Virus record (IMG/VR): IMGVR_UViG_3300027852_000167
Location: 1-23,925 of that record
DNA: 23,925 nt
DNA from: a virus
Reading direction: 5' to 3' (one strand)
Shown here: in pieces, positions 9,150 to 17,184 of the stretch
Position numbering within the stretch: position 1 is the stretch's first letter
How the letters are laid out: each line of letters begins with the position of its first letter
The notes under the pieces: generated by a model
What the model was told of the DNA's origin: nothing
Seen by the model: the letters and a program-made list of their open reading frames with translations, nothing else
Databases searched by the model: none
Made by a program: the position numbers and the translations under genes

Positions 9150-9518
9150 CTATCTCCTTAATCCGCTCCCGTAATTTTCTAAAAAAGCATCAAATTTCTT
9201 TCGCCTTAGATTAAGAGCGTCCCGCTCCTGAAGCCCTTGAATCCCCTGCAATGCAAGATTGCCGACACTCAAACCTGTGGCCCAGGGAGCAACCTTCTTT
9301 TCTTTAGAGAACTGGTCTTTTGCTAAATCAAGGCGTTCCCTGGCAAGCCCAAACCGTGCCTTTCTGTTTTCTGCGCCGACACGCTCCATTGATTTACGCC
9401 CAATGTAATCATTGAATGCGCCTGATATATCAACATCGCCGGGTTTCATCCCCCGTGCTTGGGCCTGTAATTGCATTGGTTTGTAGACATCTCTTAAAAA
9501 GTTTTTAAACATTGTCAT
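9150..9518 (-). CDS. Small helical virion protein, 122 aa, possible ejection protein
   Basis: The ATG at 9518 shares one base with the stop of the tail-nozzle gene (TAATG), so the two are probably translationally coupled. The protein is mostly charged helix. Residues about 50-75 (ENRKARFGLARERLDLAKDQ) resemble helical segments in the next two genes, followed by a small neutral stretch (ATGLSVGNLALQGIQGL). The C-terminus is basic. Short helical proteins of this kind with a middle small-residue segment are common among internal virion proteins that are ejected. No named family was recognised; another reading is a tail-completion or assembly factor. Confidence 0.7.
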   Translation of the reverse strand: MTMFKNFLRDVYKPMQLQAQARGMKPGDVDISGAFNDYIGRKSMERVGAENRKARFGLARERLDLAKDQFSKEKKVAPWATGLSVGNLALQGIQGLQERDALNLRRKKFDAFLENYGSGLRR

Positions 9519-12500
9519 TATTTTCTCGCCCCCTGAACTACGTCAAGCCTTTCGACATGATATAAAAAACTCGCCGATAGAGGTTCAAACCCATCTGTAA
9601 CGTCATCTGTTGAGATTTCAAACTTGAATTGATGTCCTATACCAATTTTATTTAATCGTTGGGTATGGTGTGAAATGCGCTTCCCTGAAGCATACATGGG
9701 TATATCCGTTAAACTTGTCCAACTTGTATCCCCATCGGTTCTGTGGTAAGCGGAAATATCATCATCACTATCGCCCTTAGACTCGCAAATAAACTTCATA
9801 TAGTCTAGCCTTGCTTCTTCCCAGAGAGACCCGGAGGGAAGGATTTCCGAGAAAGTAACGCTTTGAGCAATGGTCGTGCCATCAAAATCATTCCCATTTT
9901 CATTGCGCTCAAGATAGCCTGTGTCAAGGCCAAGATATGTGTGCTGCTGTCCGTATGTGTCTTTTACCGGGAAACCACTTTGTGGATATGCCCCAGGTAC
10001 TTTCTTCGTCCACCTGTTCCGCATTATATCATAGATTAACCATACGTTGTTAGCCGTTTGTCCACTTCCTGAAGGGATTAAAAGGTTGTATTCTTTGTTT
10101 TGTTCGTCAAAGAAGCCTATGGCCCTGTCTGCGTATGTGTAATCAATACAAAGAGAGTCGTTGGTGTCAAAGTATGGTTCTACTCCTTTTACCGGGACAA
10201 GAGCGGTTAAGTCGAACATGACCGGGCCACCATAAGACAACCAGAAAAGAACATTCTTTGATACACTCCCAATATACCCAACTTCCCCGGAGGCCATTGT
10301 TTTGGGAGCAATACACCCTATGGTGCTACTTACCTGCTTTTGCGTAAACTGTCCTGTTCCAGTCACTGCGTAGCCATCAAGAACGTGAGTCTCGTCTTGG
10401 GTACACAACACGGCCACATTATATATGGACGACCCGAGCCTATTATATAAACTCTTGCCTGCTATAATTTCACCAGAACTTACATTAAGAATTGTCGAGT
10501 CCGGCCCGTTAAAAACATCAGCCTTGCCGGAAGCGGAGATTCGTACTTCCGAAGGCCCCCCCTCTCGTCCACATAAAAGCGTTCTGTTTTGGAATGCAAG
10601 CGACACGTTATATGGCTGTATTGTGTCCGGGTATTCAATCCCCGACACAAGGTAAATTTCAACCTCGCCACTTAAGCTGTTTGTCCAATCGAATTTATAA
10701 TAATAAAACGGCCCGTCTCCGTCTATTGTTTGTGGGAATTCCACGTTAAATCCTATCGGTGGAAACGTGATAGTTCCGCTTTTAGCAAAACTCTTTGACC
10801 CTTCCACAGTATCGTCTTTAAAAACAGGCATTAATACCCAATCATCTCCGTCATAATAATACGCAGAGAGAATGCAGTTATTGTTGTTCTCGTGTTCGCC
10901 GATAAAATTAAGATCAAACCCCTGCTGTGGATTGACGAAGCCTAACAATAGGTGATCCGCAGTCCCAAGGCTGTCCAAAACCGCAAAGGTTGAGACGCTA
11001 TCATCGTTTACTTCAAGGGTGTAATCTGAATACGTGCTATTGTCATACTTCTTAAATGCCGCCACCACGCTTTCCCTTCCCGACCATACATTTTTAATAC
11101 TCTGCCACGGAGCATCGAGGGTGACATAATCAAGTTTTTTACTTGCGGCGACCGCGCTAACCGCAACCCGATAAAAATAAAGCGACTGGCCCTCAATATA
11201 CTTTACTTTAGCCGAACCGTCCGTGCTGGTAAAGGTAACGCTCCCATCCTGTGCCAGACTTTTCCCACCACTGCTTGTTCCGTCTGAAAGGCTTGATACC
11301 TCCACCCATGTCGAACCAGACCAATAATGAACCGACATTGTGCTTGTGGACGTATTCGCCGTGTCAACATATATTTTAAACCCCTCAAGTGGCCTTGGGC
11401 TTCCTATATAAAAATATGCCTCTGTTGTCGAGGTGGAATATGGGAGTGCCGGCGGGTCAAAACCTTCCGTGTGCCTTGCTGAACTTGACACCCTAAATTC
11501 GTCCATTGCGCCATCGAAAAAATCCGTGCCTTCATGCCCTATCTCAACAACACCAGTATAATCAGCACACCTGTCCGAGTCTGATAAGTATGCCCTTTGT
11601 ATGCCGTTTACAAAGATATACCAATTGTTACTATTTTCAACCAACTCAATATGAAACCATGACCCCGTTGTAATAACGCCCGTGTCTGTGGAGATCGAAA
11701 CCTCTGTGAACGGCGACCCAACATTGTCAACTGTTACATCAAACCTTACACTTCCGCTTGACGTAACCCAAAGTTTCGCCCAGTCATTGCCTGTCCCTGC
11801 TGTTTCCTGGTAATATATAGGCTCAACACTATCAAGGGCGTCACAGTAAATTTGAGCATCTATAGTGAAGGCCCCTGCGGAAAAATCAAAATCGGCATGA
11901 TCTGGAATGGTCAAATAGGCATCTGTGTCGTTAAAAACAGCTCCATATGACCCCATAGCTTTATATGTGGTGCTGAAAGTTACCTTAGACGCTACGTTGG
12001 TAACAGTATGTGAGGAAGTTGCGTCCGTTACGTTATTCTCCAGGTGAAGCAGTAGCATAACATTTGCGTCTATTCCCGCCCCTGAAACAGTATGAATAGT
12101 CGCTTCATTTTCGCTGTCTGACAACGAGTTAGATAGTTGTTCGGAATAATCATAGGAGAAAGAGTCGTCAGGTGCATAGTTAATGAAAGAAGATACTTTT
12201 AGCTCGTCTCCGCCCCATATCATAGACTCTGCGCCGTTGCAATACGTGACGTTGGCCTCTGGCGCAATAGAAAATAAACCGATCCCTGCCCCCGTAGCGT
12301 CCGTATGAAGGGCTGTCGCCGCAAAGTCCCCGGCTGAAGGGATAGCTGTTTCATTCTGCAAAACCTGAGAAGCGGTTAAGCCTGAGTTATACGCCTGCAC
12401 AAGAACATGGCTTTCCGAGGGCTGATCTTTCGTGAAGTGAAATCCGTTGTGTATTTTAAGGTAAGTAGTAAGTGCTGTGCTGTTAATCTTTGAAAAACCG

Positions 12501-12721
12501 GATACGCCTTTTAACCCCTGGTCACGGTATCGAAGATTCTGAATGTCTGAAAAATCCCCCGGCTTTACTATGAGTGGGTCATGGGTAGGGTCCCACTTGC
12601 CGGAGAAGTTCACATTGTGCTGCAATAGTTGTGTGTCTCCCCCTGCTTCTTGGGAGTGAGACAAGAGGGGACACAGAGCCAGTATTAGAATGAAAGATAT
12701 AAGTAGAAAGATTCTTCGCAT
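9518..12721 (-). CDS. Tail-nozzle-type (P22 gp10-like) structural protein with signal peptide and LamG insertion, 1067 aa
   Basis: The ATG at 12721 overlaps the preceding stop (TAATG) and lies eight bases after AAGG. Residues 1-23 are a classic Sec signal peptide (Arg-Arg, long Leu/Ile core, SHS before Gln24). Residues about 30-80 have the opening style of P22 gp10-like stabilisation proteins: a target-free 'DP..V..G...DIQNLR..D.GLK...G' pattern. Residues about 222-412 are a LamG/concanavalin-like domain ending in the usual MDEFRVSSSARH. Two similar beta-sandwich units follow at about 445-520 and 601-700, both with a GxxW...DGT/DDT..G.KS pattern. The C-terminal part (LLCGREGGPSEVRIS, later NVWLIYDIMRNRWTK) is propeller-like, as in nozzle proteins. 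The tail role is well supported; why it has a signal peptide is not known. Confidence 0.8.
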   Translation of the reverse strand: MRRIFLLISFILILALCPLLSHSQEAGGDTQLLQHNVNFSGKWDPTHDPLIVKPGDFSDIQNLRYRDQGLKGVSGFSKINSTALTTYLKIHNGFHFTKDQPSESHVLVQAYNSGLTASQVLQNETAIPSAGDFAATALHTDATGAGIGLFSIAPEANVTYCNGAESMIWGGDELKVSSFINYAPDDSFSYDYSEQLSNSLSDSENEATIHTVSGAGIDANVMLLLHLENNVTDATSSHTVTNVASKVTFSTTYKAMGSYGAVFNDTDAYLTIPDHADFDFSAGAFTIDAQIYCDALDSVEPIYYQETAGTGNDWAKLWVTSSGSVRFDVTVDNVGSPFTEVSISTDTGVITTGSWFHIELVENSNNWYIFVNGIQRAYLSDSDRCADYTGVVEIGHEGTDFFDGAMDEFRVSSSARHTEGFDPPALPYSTSTTEAYFYIGSPRPLEGFKIYVDTANTSTSTMSVHYWSGSTWVEVSSLSDGTSSGGKSLAQDGSVTFTSTDGSAKVKYIEGQSLYFYRVAVSAVAASKKLDYVTLDAPWQSIKNVWSGRESVVAAFKKYDNSTYSDYTLEVNDDSVSTFAVLDSLGTADHLLLGFVNPQQGFDLNFIGEHENNNNCILSAYYYDGDDWVLMPVFKDDTVEGSKSFAKSGTITFPPIGFNVEFPQTIDGDGPFYYYKFDWTNSLSGEVEIYLVSGIEYPDTIQPYNVSLAFQNRTLLCGREGGPSEVRISASGKADVFNGPDSTILNVSSGEIIAGKSLYNRLGSSIYNVAVLCTQDETHVLDGYAVTGTGQFTQKQVSSTIGCIAPKTMASGEVGYIGSVSKNVLFWLSYGGPVMFDLTALVPVKGVEPYFDTNDSLCIDYTYADRAIGFFDEQNKEYNLLIPSGSGQTANNVWLIYDIMRNRWTKKVPGAYPQSGFPVKDTYGQQHTYLGLDTGYLERNENGNDFDGTTIAQSVTFSEILPSGSLWEEARLDYMKFICESKGDSDDDISAYHRTDGDTSWTSLTDIPMYASGKRISHHTQRLNKIGIGHQFKFEISTDDVTDGFEPLSASFLYHVERLDVVQGARK

Positions 12722-12993
12722 TAAAACCGCCTTAACCCAGGAGACCTTAAGGTTGGTACAGAATAATATCTCCCTTTACGTTTAATTATCGTATTGCCAA
12801 CGCCTTCTTCACCTTTTTTTGTTAAATGCCATGTTTTGTGCTTCCGGCCTTTTAAAATCATGCCCGTTGTCGGTTCCCTGCTAGGCCAGTGTCCTGTTTT
12901 GTCAGGCTTTATGCCATGCCGCTTGGCTGTTTCATAGTCGTAATCTTCACCCTCTGGATCAAACCCTTTGAATGGTCCTTTTCTCAACGGCAT
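12721..12993 (-). CDS. Small phage protein with GHWPSR motif, 90 aa
   Basis: ATG at 12993 behind GAGG; the stop overlaps the start of the nozzle gene by one base. The protein is basic and hydrophilic. It carries motifs I associate with a small conserved phage family of unknown role: FDPEGEDYDYETAKRHGI, GHWPSREPTTGMILKGRKHK and KRKGRYYS. There is no membrane segment and no cysteine cluster. Lying between the DUF5662-like gene and the nozzle gene, it may be a virion or tail-assembly accessory, but that is only an inference from place. The function is unknown. Confidence 0.75.
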   Translation of the reverse strand: MPLRKGPFKGFDPEGEDYDYETAKRHGIKPDKTGHWPSREPTTGMILKGRKHKTWHLTKKGEEGVGNTIIKRKGRYYSVPTLRSPGLRRF

Positions 12994-13004
12994 TTCTTAC
13001 TTCC

Positions 13005-13466
13005 TCACTCAAGCAAGTCTTTAGTGTTCATTATAATTTGTGTAAGCTCTTTCCCAAGCGTGAACCTTGTCCCGTTATGTTCTACCGAAGTAACAAAGCA
13101 TCCGTCTTCATGCCTGAGAGTTGCCGCCTTCCAATCACACACCATTTCGACAATATCAACAAGGTTCATATTCTCTAAGCCTAAAACATCGGGGTGATGT
13201 CTATTGTTTTGGTAGTGGTGGTCAAGCGCTGGTCGCATATTCTTTAAATGTTCCTTATATTCGGCACTCCCGTAAGTAGTATGCTTTAATTTTGAAGTAT
13301 ACTCAGAGAAAATACTAACTTCGGGAAACTCGGTTTTTGACCTGTCGTGATCAACCCCCCTACACCTCAAGGCACAGCAAATTTTTTCAATTAACTTTTG
13401 CACTTCAGCAATATGCTTTTGAGTTTCAAGGTTTGTTGTTAACTCTTCGTTAGTAAGCTCTTTCAT
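13005..13466 (-). CDS. DUF5662-like, HD-type putative metal-dependent phosphohydrolase, 153 aa
   Basis: ATG at 13466, seven bases after GGGG in AAAAAGGGGAAG. The sequence shows the residue set I associate with DUF5662: HD at 40-41 followed by RSK and EFP, then DHHYQNNRHHPD (82-92) and an EMVCDWKAATLRH block (107-119). The paired histidines and aspartates suggest an HD-superfamily-like metal site. Members occur in phages and bacteria; substrates are not established to my knowledge. It is not an obvious virion component and sits as an accessory gene between structural genes. Assignment is by motif memory, not by a search. Confidence 0.75.
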   Translation of the reverse strand: MKELTNEELTTNLETQKHIAEVQKLIEKICCALRCRGVDHDRSKTEFPEVSIFSEYTSKLKHTTYGSAEYKEHLKNMRPALDHHYQNNRHHPDVLGLENMNLVDIVEMVCDWKAATLRHEDGCFVTSVEHNGTRFTLGKELTQIIMNTKDLLE

Positions 13467-13467
13467 A

Positions 13468-13617
13468 TTACTTCCCCTTTTTCACAACCTTAAACAATAT
13501 TTCCTTAACCCCATCCACTATAATATCATCCCATTTTACAGGCGTGACCTTTACCACCTTCTCAACTACGTAAAGGCCAAGTAAACAATATTCCCAATTT
13601 GCAATAATCCAACCCAT
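13468..13617 (-). CDS. Small membrane-type protein, 49 aa
   Basis: A 50-codon frame from ATG 13617 to TAA 13468 fills exactly the space between the second adaptor and the DUF5662-like gene. Its ATG shares one base with the adaptor stop (TAATG), and AAGGG lies upstream. Residues about 3-20 (WIIANWEYCLLGLYVVEK) can form a membrane or amphipathic helix. They are followed by VTPVKWDDIIVDGVKE and a Lys-rich tail. Small phage membrane proteins with a 'EKVVK.TPTKWDD' style sequence are common and sometimes lie near lysis genes; a holin role is possible but unproven. Confidence 0.7.
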   Translation of the reverse strand: MGWIIANWEYCLLGLYVVEKVVKVTPVKWDDIIVDGVKEILFKVVKKGK

Positions 13618-14555
13618 TATCTTGTTATCCCTTCGGAGTCTGCTCCCCTGGTGAAATAGTCCACCCTGAGGCGATCCAATAATTGTTGATATTCCTTCAT
13701 TAACATTCCACTATATGATACCATGCCATCCTTTAAAAACCCCTGTGCCGCAACATACATTATGAGTGCATCGTCATACAATGCAGGCAATGGTATGTTT
13801 GCGTCTGAAGGCACTCTGTACGGCCTTGCTATGATATAAGCGATAATAGTATTGCCTGCGCTTGAGCTATTGGCTAACGGGTAGTAGCCTATTTGATCTC
13901 GCCACTCAAAGAAGTGTGTCGGTTCACTCACACCTTCCTCGTGTCCTGCATTTTGATAGCTCCCCCGATCCAGCCCCTTGTATCCGGCTGCGGTTGACTG
14001 AGCTATTAAGATGTTGTCTCCGTTTTCCTGTAGAAGTGCGTCTCCGTTTTCCTGTAATAAATTAAAGGTCACGGTAGGCAACCTGTATACTGCGGCACTC
14101 ACACTCAAATATTCCATACTAATGTCGTAAAACAACTGATCGTCAACCAGGGTGTCCGTTTCCGTTGTCTCAAGACAATTTGTCCTTGCCGCAATATCTT
14201 CTATCCCTTCGTTCACCCACACAAGCATTTCCGCATCTGTAAAGAAAACTGCCGCAGGTTCATTAAGTAGGTATCTTGCCCTGGTGATTATCGTTGCGGC
14301 TGTAGTTTGTGACTGGTGGTTAGGTGCGCCATAAACCCTCCAAGAACCATTGGTTTGTTTTATATGGATGAGGTCTTCTTGAGTGAAGTTAACACCATTA
14401 CCACCAGAAACAGTTTCCCAAGGGAATAAAAGAGCCTTTCCGTCCCACACATTGTTCCCTGTTGCCGAGTCTACATAGTAGATTGTGGCGTAGAGGGGAG
14501 AGGCGAGAACGCCTAACATAAATGCAAATAGCAATATTAGTCTTAGTTTTCTCAT
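13617..14555 (-). CDS. Head-tail adaptor-type protein 2 with signal peptide and beta-helix-like leader, 312 aa
   Basis: I choose ATG 14555, not the in-frame TTG at 14585 inside the tailspike gene; GGAG lies 13 bases upstream and coupling to the tailspike stop (14564) is likely. Residues 1-23 are a Sec signal peptide ending SPLYA. Residues 24-77 (IYYVDSATGNN, PWETV, NFTQEDLIHIK) resemble the first strands of secreted parallel beta-helix proteins. Residues about 85-312 match the neighbouring 232-aa adaptor: TIITRARYLLN, FTDAEMLVWVNEGIEDIAAR, NIPLPALYDDAL, LDRLRVDYF. That block is typical of phage adaptor proteins joining portal and tail. An inserted LLQENGD tandem lies at 166-182. The adaptor role is inferred from family style; the leader is the oddity. 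Confidence 0.75.
   Translation of the reverse strand: MRKLRLILLFAFMLGVLASPLYATIYYVDSATGNNVWDGKALLFPWETVSGGNGVNFTQEDLIHIKQTNGSWRVYGAPNHQSQTTAATIITRARYLLNEPAAVFFTDAEMLVWVNEGIEDIAARTNCLETTETDTLVDDQLFYDISMEYLSVSAAVYRLPTVTFNLLQENGDALLQENGDNILIAQSTAAGYKGLDRGSYQNAGHEEGVSEPTHFFEWRDQIGYYPLANSSSAGNTIIAYIIARPYRVPSDANIPLPALYDDALIMYVAAQGFLKDGMVSYSGMLMKEYQQLLDRLRVDYFTRGADSEGITR
14017..14056. repeat. 24-nt tandem repeat encoding LLQENGD units
   Basis: The unit starting TCTCCGTTTTCCTGTA at 14017 repeats at 14041 with identical first 16 bases. On the coding strand it gives LLQENGDN after LLQENGDA, an eight-residue tandem inside the second adaptor that the first adaptor lacks. Confidence 0.85.
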
Positions 14556-14563
14556 AAAATTTT

Positions 14564-16480
14564 CTACGCTCCACCATCTACCCAAGTGCCTGAGACTGTT
14601 TCAAAATACCAATCATATACCCCACTTGCTGTTTCAAATGCCCAAAACCTTATACTGTCCCCTATTGCTGCTGTTGCGTTGAGGTTTGAAACTTTGTCAC
14701 CATCGTCCAGGGCTGTCCCATCAAGGTAGATTTTGTCGTTTGCCCCTGCTTTAATGTTGAAAATCACCCCAGGAACTTCGGCCAATGAACAAACTGAATA
14801 CATACCTTCAGCGGCAGTAGGCAAGGTAAGAGTTATCGTGCCACCTCCGCCCCCGGCTTGCCCAAGGTTTGTGATAACGGAATTATATAGTTGCCAAGCC
14901 AACAGGGTAGCGTTTGCAGGCTTTGCAACCTGAAAAACTTTATTTGATACCGTATCGTTGTTGTAGTAGGCATACGAAGCGTCCGAACCGAAAGTTGGTG
15001 TTCCGGTATAGTAATTTCCTAAAAACCAGAACCGCCATTGAGCGCTAAGATCATCGATCATCTCGACACCATTCCACGGTGTTCCGAACTGGTTCCAGTT
15101 GAGTGTTATATAAGGCTGCTGTCCAGCAAGAACCTTAACAATGCTTGTGGTAAAATTTATGGAAGTTCCCGTGAAATGATTTCTATCTATATTTGTAACG
15201 CCTAAACAATTAGTCTCATTGTAGATTACACAATTTTCCGAGTTAGTTACTTTGTTTAATTGCTCAAAATAGTTATGTATTATTTTCGTACCCCAGGCGT
15301 AATTCAAGTGTATCGCTTTATCGTCTAGCTGTTCAAAGATATTATCATCAATTACATTGTTTTGGCAATATACCCCGGCGACTCCCTGCATATCAATAGC
15401 CGCCCCTGACATATAATAAAAGGTATTGCTTCGTATTGTATTTTTATGGTTCGCTGACCCTGCGCCTCCTAGATATATTCCAGAGATTAACTTTTGAGCG
15501 CTATTTGTATTCCCAAAATAACATTCTATCCATCGAACAATATTGAAATAACCGTAACATCCGTATTTGCCAGGGGCATTAAATCTGCATCGGAAAAAAT
15601 CAACATTCGCAACTGCTTTGCCGGAGGCTTCAGTGAATATCGCCGCATACGTACCGGAGTCGTATGGCTGGAAGGTTAGGTTTGAGACAGTAACGTATTT
15701 CCATGCATTTGCCCGTGTAGTAAGAATTTTAATAATATGACTTGTTGTCCCCTTTAATACGGTTCCGTCAATGCTTTCCCCTTCAATATCCACACCGTCA
15801 AGAGGATTCCAATCGTTAATTACGTATGTTCCTGTAGGGATATGCAACTTACCAAGCCTACGGATTGTAGCCCCTGACCAAAGAGGAAGGCTTGTTTGCG
15901 CCGCTGTGAACTCTGCGGTCATATCGGTTGTGCCTGGAGTCGTGTTCGCCCCCCAATGTTCCGGGTAGACAGTCCCACCCACCGTAAAAGCGACTTTGCC
16001 TGTTCCTGTTAGTGTATATATTTCCTGCCTGCGACCTGCGGCTATATGTTCAGGAGAATAAACCGTAAGTGTTATTCCGGTAGAAACGGCTATCCTCGCC
16101 CCCTTCTGTACCATAAGGGTAATATTTAAGGGGATGGTTTCGTTCGTTCCGAAAGTATAATCTGTTGTAGCACTCCCATGATGAGAGAGCATAATCGTAG
16201 CCTCATTACTCCCTATAGCGTCAACAAGGTCTTTAACGCTGCGCCCCGATCCTACAACTCCTTGATCCGCCTCCGCTGAATCCGCAAAGTATGTCAAGGC
16301 TACAAGGTTTGACACCTCTACCTTCATTGTTGTGTCAGGGGTCAAGGAAACGTCTACAATCGGGATAACATCATTTGAGGCAGGGGACGTTAGTTCTCCC
16401 AGGTTTATTATTTCAGCATCCGCAGCAAACAAAAGCGTTGGGCATAAAAGAATAAGTAAAAATAGAGCCAGTCGTTTCAT
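14564..16480 (-). CDS. Tailspike-like parallel beta-helix protein with signal peptide, 638 aa
   Basis: ATG at 16480, seven bases after GAGG; two bases separate it from the upstream stop. Residues 1-22 are a strong Sec signal peptide (MKR, Leu-rich core, FAADA). Residues about 24-60 (INLGELTSPASNDVIPIVD) look like the N-terminal attachment segment of phage tail fibres. YPEHWGA then TTDMTAEFTAAQTSL (about 170-195) and IPTGTYVI (about 213-220) are the classic entry to pectate-lyase-3-type beta-helices. Residues 220-500 give the repeating N.I..N.F pattern of helix rungs (NTIRSNTFYY, NNVIDDNIFEQ, KIIHNYFEQL, TNIDRNHF). The C-terminal 130 residues, beginning with a Gly-rich linker, form a separate beta domain. 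It probably binds or cuts host surface polysaccharide; the enzyme specificity cannot be told. Confidence 0.85.
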   Translation of the reverse strand: MKRLALFLLILLCPTLLFAADAEIINLGELTSPASNDVIPIVDVSLTPDTTMKVEVSNLVALTYFADSAEADQGVVGSGRSVKDLVDAIGSNEATIMLSHHGSATTDYTFGTNETIPLNITLMVQKGARIAVSTGITLTVYSPEHIAAGRRQEIYTLTGTGKVAFTVGGTVYPEHWGANTTPGTTDMTAEFTAAQTSLPLWSGATIRRLGKLHIPTGTYVINDWNPLDGVDIEGESIDGTVLKGTTSHIIKILTTRANAWKYVTVSNLTFQPYDSGTYAAIFTEASGKAVANVDFFRCRFNAPGKYGCYGYFNIVRWIECYFGNTNSAQKLISGIYLGGAGSANHKNTIRSNTFYYMSGAAIDMQGVAGVYCQNNVIDDNIFEQLDDKAIHLNYAWGTKIIHNYFEQLNKVTNSENCVIYNETNCLGVTNIDRNHFTGTSINFTTSIVKVLAGQQPYITLNWNQFGTPWNGVEMIDDLSAQWRFWFLGNYYTGTPTFGSDASYAYYNNDTVSNKVFQVAKPANATLLAWQLYNSVITNLGQAGGGGGTITLTLPTAAEGMYSVCSLAEVPGVIFNIKAGANDKIYLDGTALDDGDKVSNLNATAAIGDSIRFWAFETASGVYDWYFETVSGTWVDGGA

Positions 16481-16482
16481 TT

Positions 16483-17181
16483 TTAATCCTCTTTTGGTTT
16501 GTCTCCGAAGTCCATGCGATACCTGTCAAGCTCAGAAACATATTGAGACATAAGTTGTCCTGATTTATTAAACCTTCGCGCCTTTACCTGCGACTTTGCA
16601 ATGATAAACAGGGTCAACGCTCTGTCGTAAATTGCCGGAAGTGGGATATTCTCAGTGGATAATATATTTTCAGGCTTGTCTATGAAGTGTACTTTTACAG
16701 TGTCGCCTATGACGTTTGCCCGTGGTAATGGTGAAATAGCAATCTTTCCGTCCCACTCGGCCCACCCAACTGGTTCATTTGTTGTGCTTAAAGACATTAG
16801 GTTTTGCCCAACGTCTTTATATTCAATCTTCTTCAACCCCTTGAACGTAGTTGAGGAGGTTTCGTAGGCAACTGAAGTTATTATGAGGTAGTCAGCCCTC
16901 AAAGGGTACTCAAGTTGGGTTTCTACTAAGTAAATGTCTTCTGTGGCCTCAAGGCATCGTGTTCTTGCCACAATATCTAAAAGGCCATAGTTCAGCCAGA
17001 CAAGAAGCTCTGCATCACTCCAAAACCGCTTTGAAGTGTCTGAGGAGGTGTCATTGAGGATGTACCTTGCGTTGGTAATAATCGTGCTGGCAAGGGTTTT
17101 TGAGGTTTGGAGAGTCCCGGCACATACTGTATGGCCAATCAAGAAAAGCAAAAAGATGATGGTGTAAATGTATTTCTTCAT
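16483..17181 (-). CDS. Head-tail adaptor-type protein 1 with signal peptide, 232 aa
   Basis: ATG at 17181, seven bases after AGGG. Residues 1-21 are a Sec signal peptide (MKK, YTIIFLLFLIG core, TVCA before Gly). No other ATG lies before the mature domain, so the leader is not a start-choice artefact. From residue 31 it carries the helical adaptor pattern: TIITNARYILND, WSDAELLVWLNYGLLDIVARTRCLEATE, then beta strands with GWAEWDGKIAISPLP and a C-terminal helical part NIPLPAIYDRALTLF and VSELDRYRMDF. It is clearly paralogous to the 312-aa protein on the other side of the tailspike gene. Adaptors of this kind form the ring under the portal. The lipobox is imperfect (HTVC), so it is probably not a lipoprotein. 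Confidence 0.8.
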   Translation of the reverse strand: MKKYIYTIIFLLFLIGHTVCAGTLQTSKTLASTIITNARYILNDTSSDTSKRFWSDAELLVWLNYGLLDIVARTRCLEATEDIYLVETQLEYPLRADYLIITSVAYETSSTTFKGLKKIEYKDVGQNLMSLSTTNEPVGWAEWDGKIAISPLPRANVIGDTVKVHFIDKPENILSTENIPLPAIYDRALTLFIIAKSQVKARRFNKSGQLMSQYVSELDRYRMDFGDKPKED

Positions 17182-17184
17182 TGT

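Noticed and set aside
16483-17181. Adaptor 1 as a lipoprotein
   Set aside because: The residues before the cysteine (HTV) do not make a good lipobox; a type I cleavage after Ala21 fits better.
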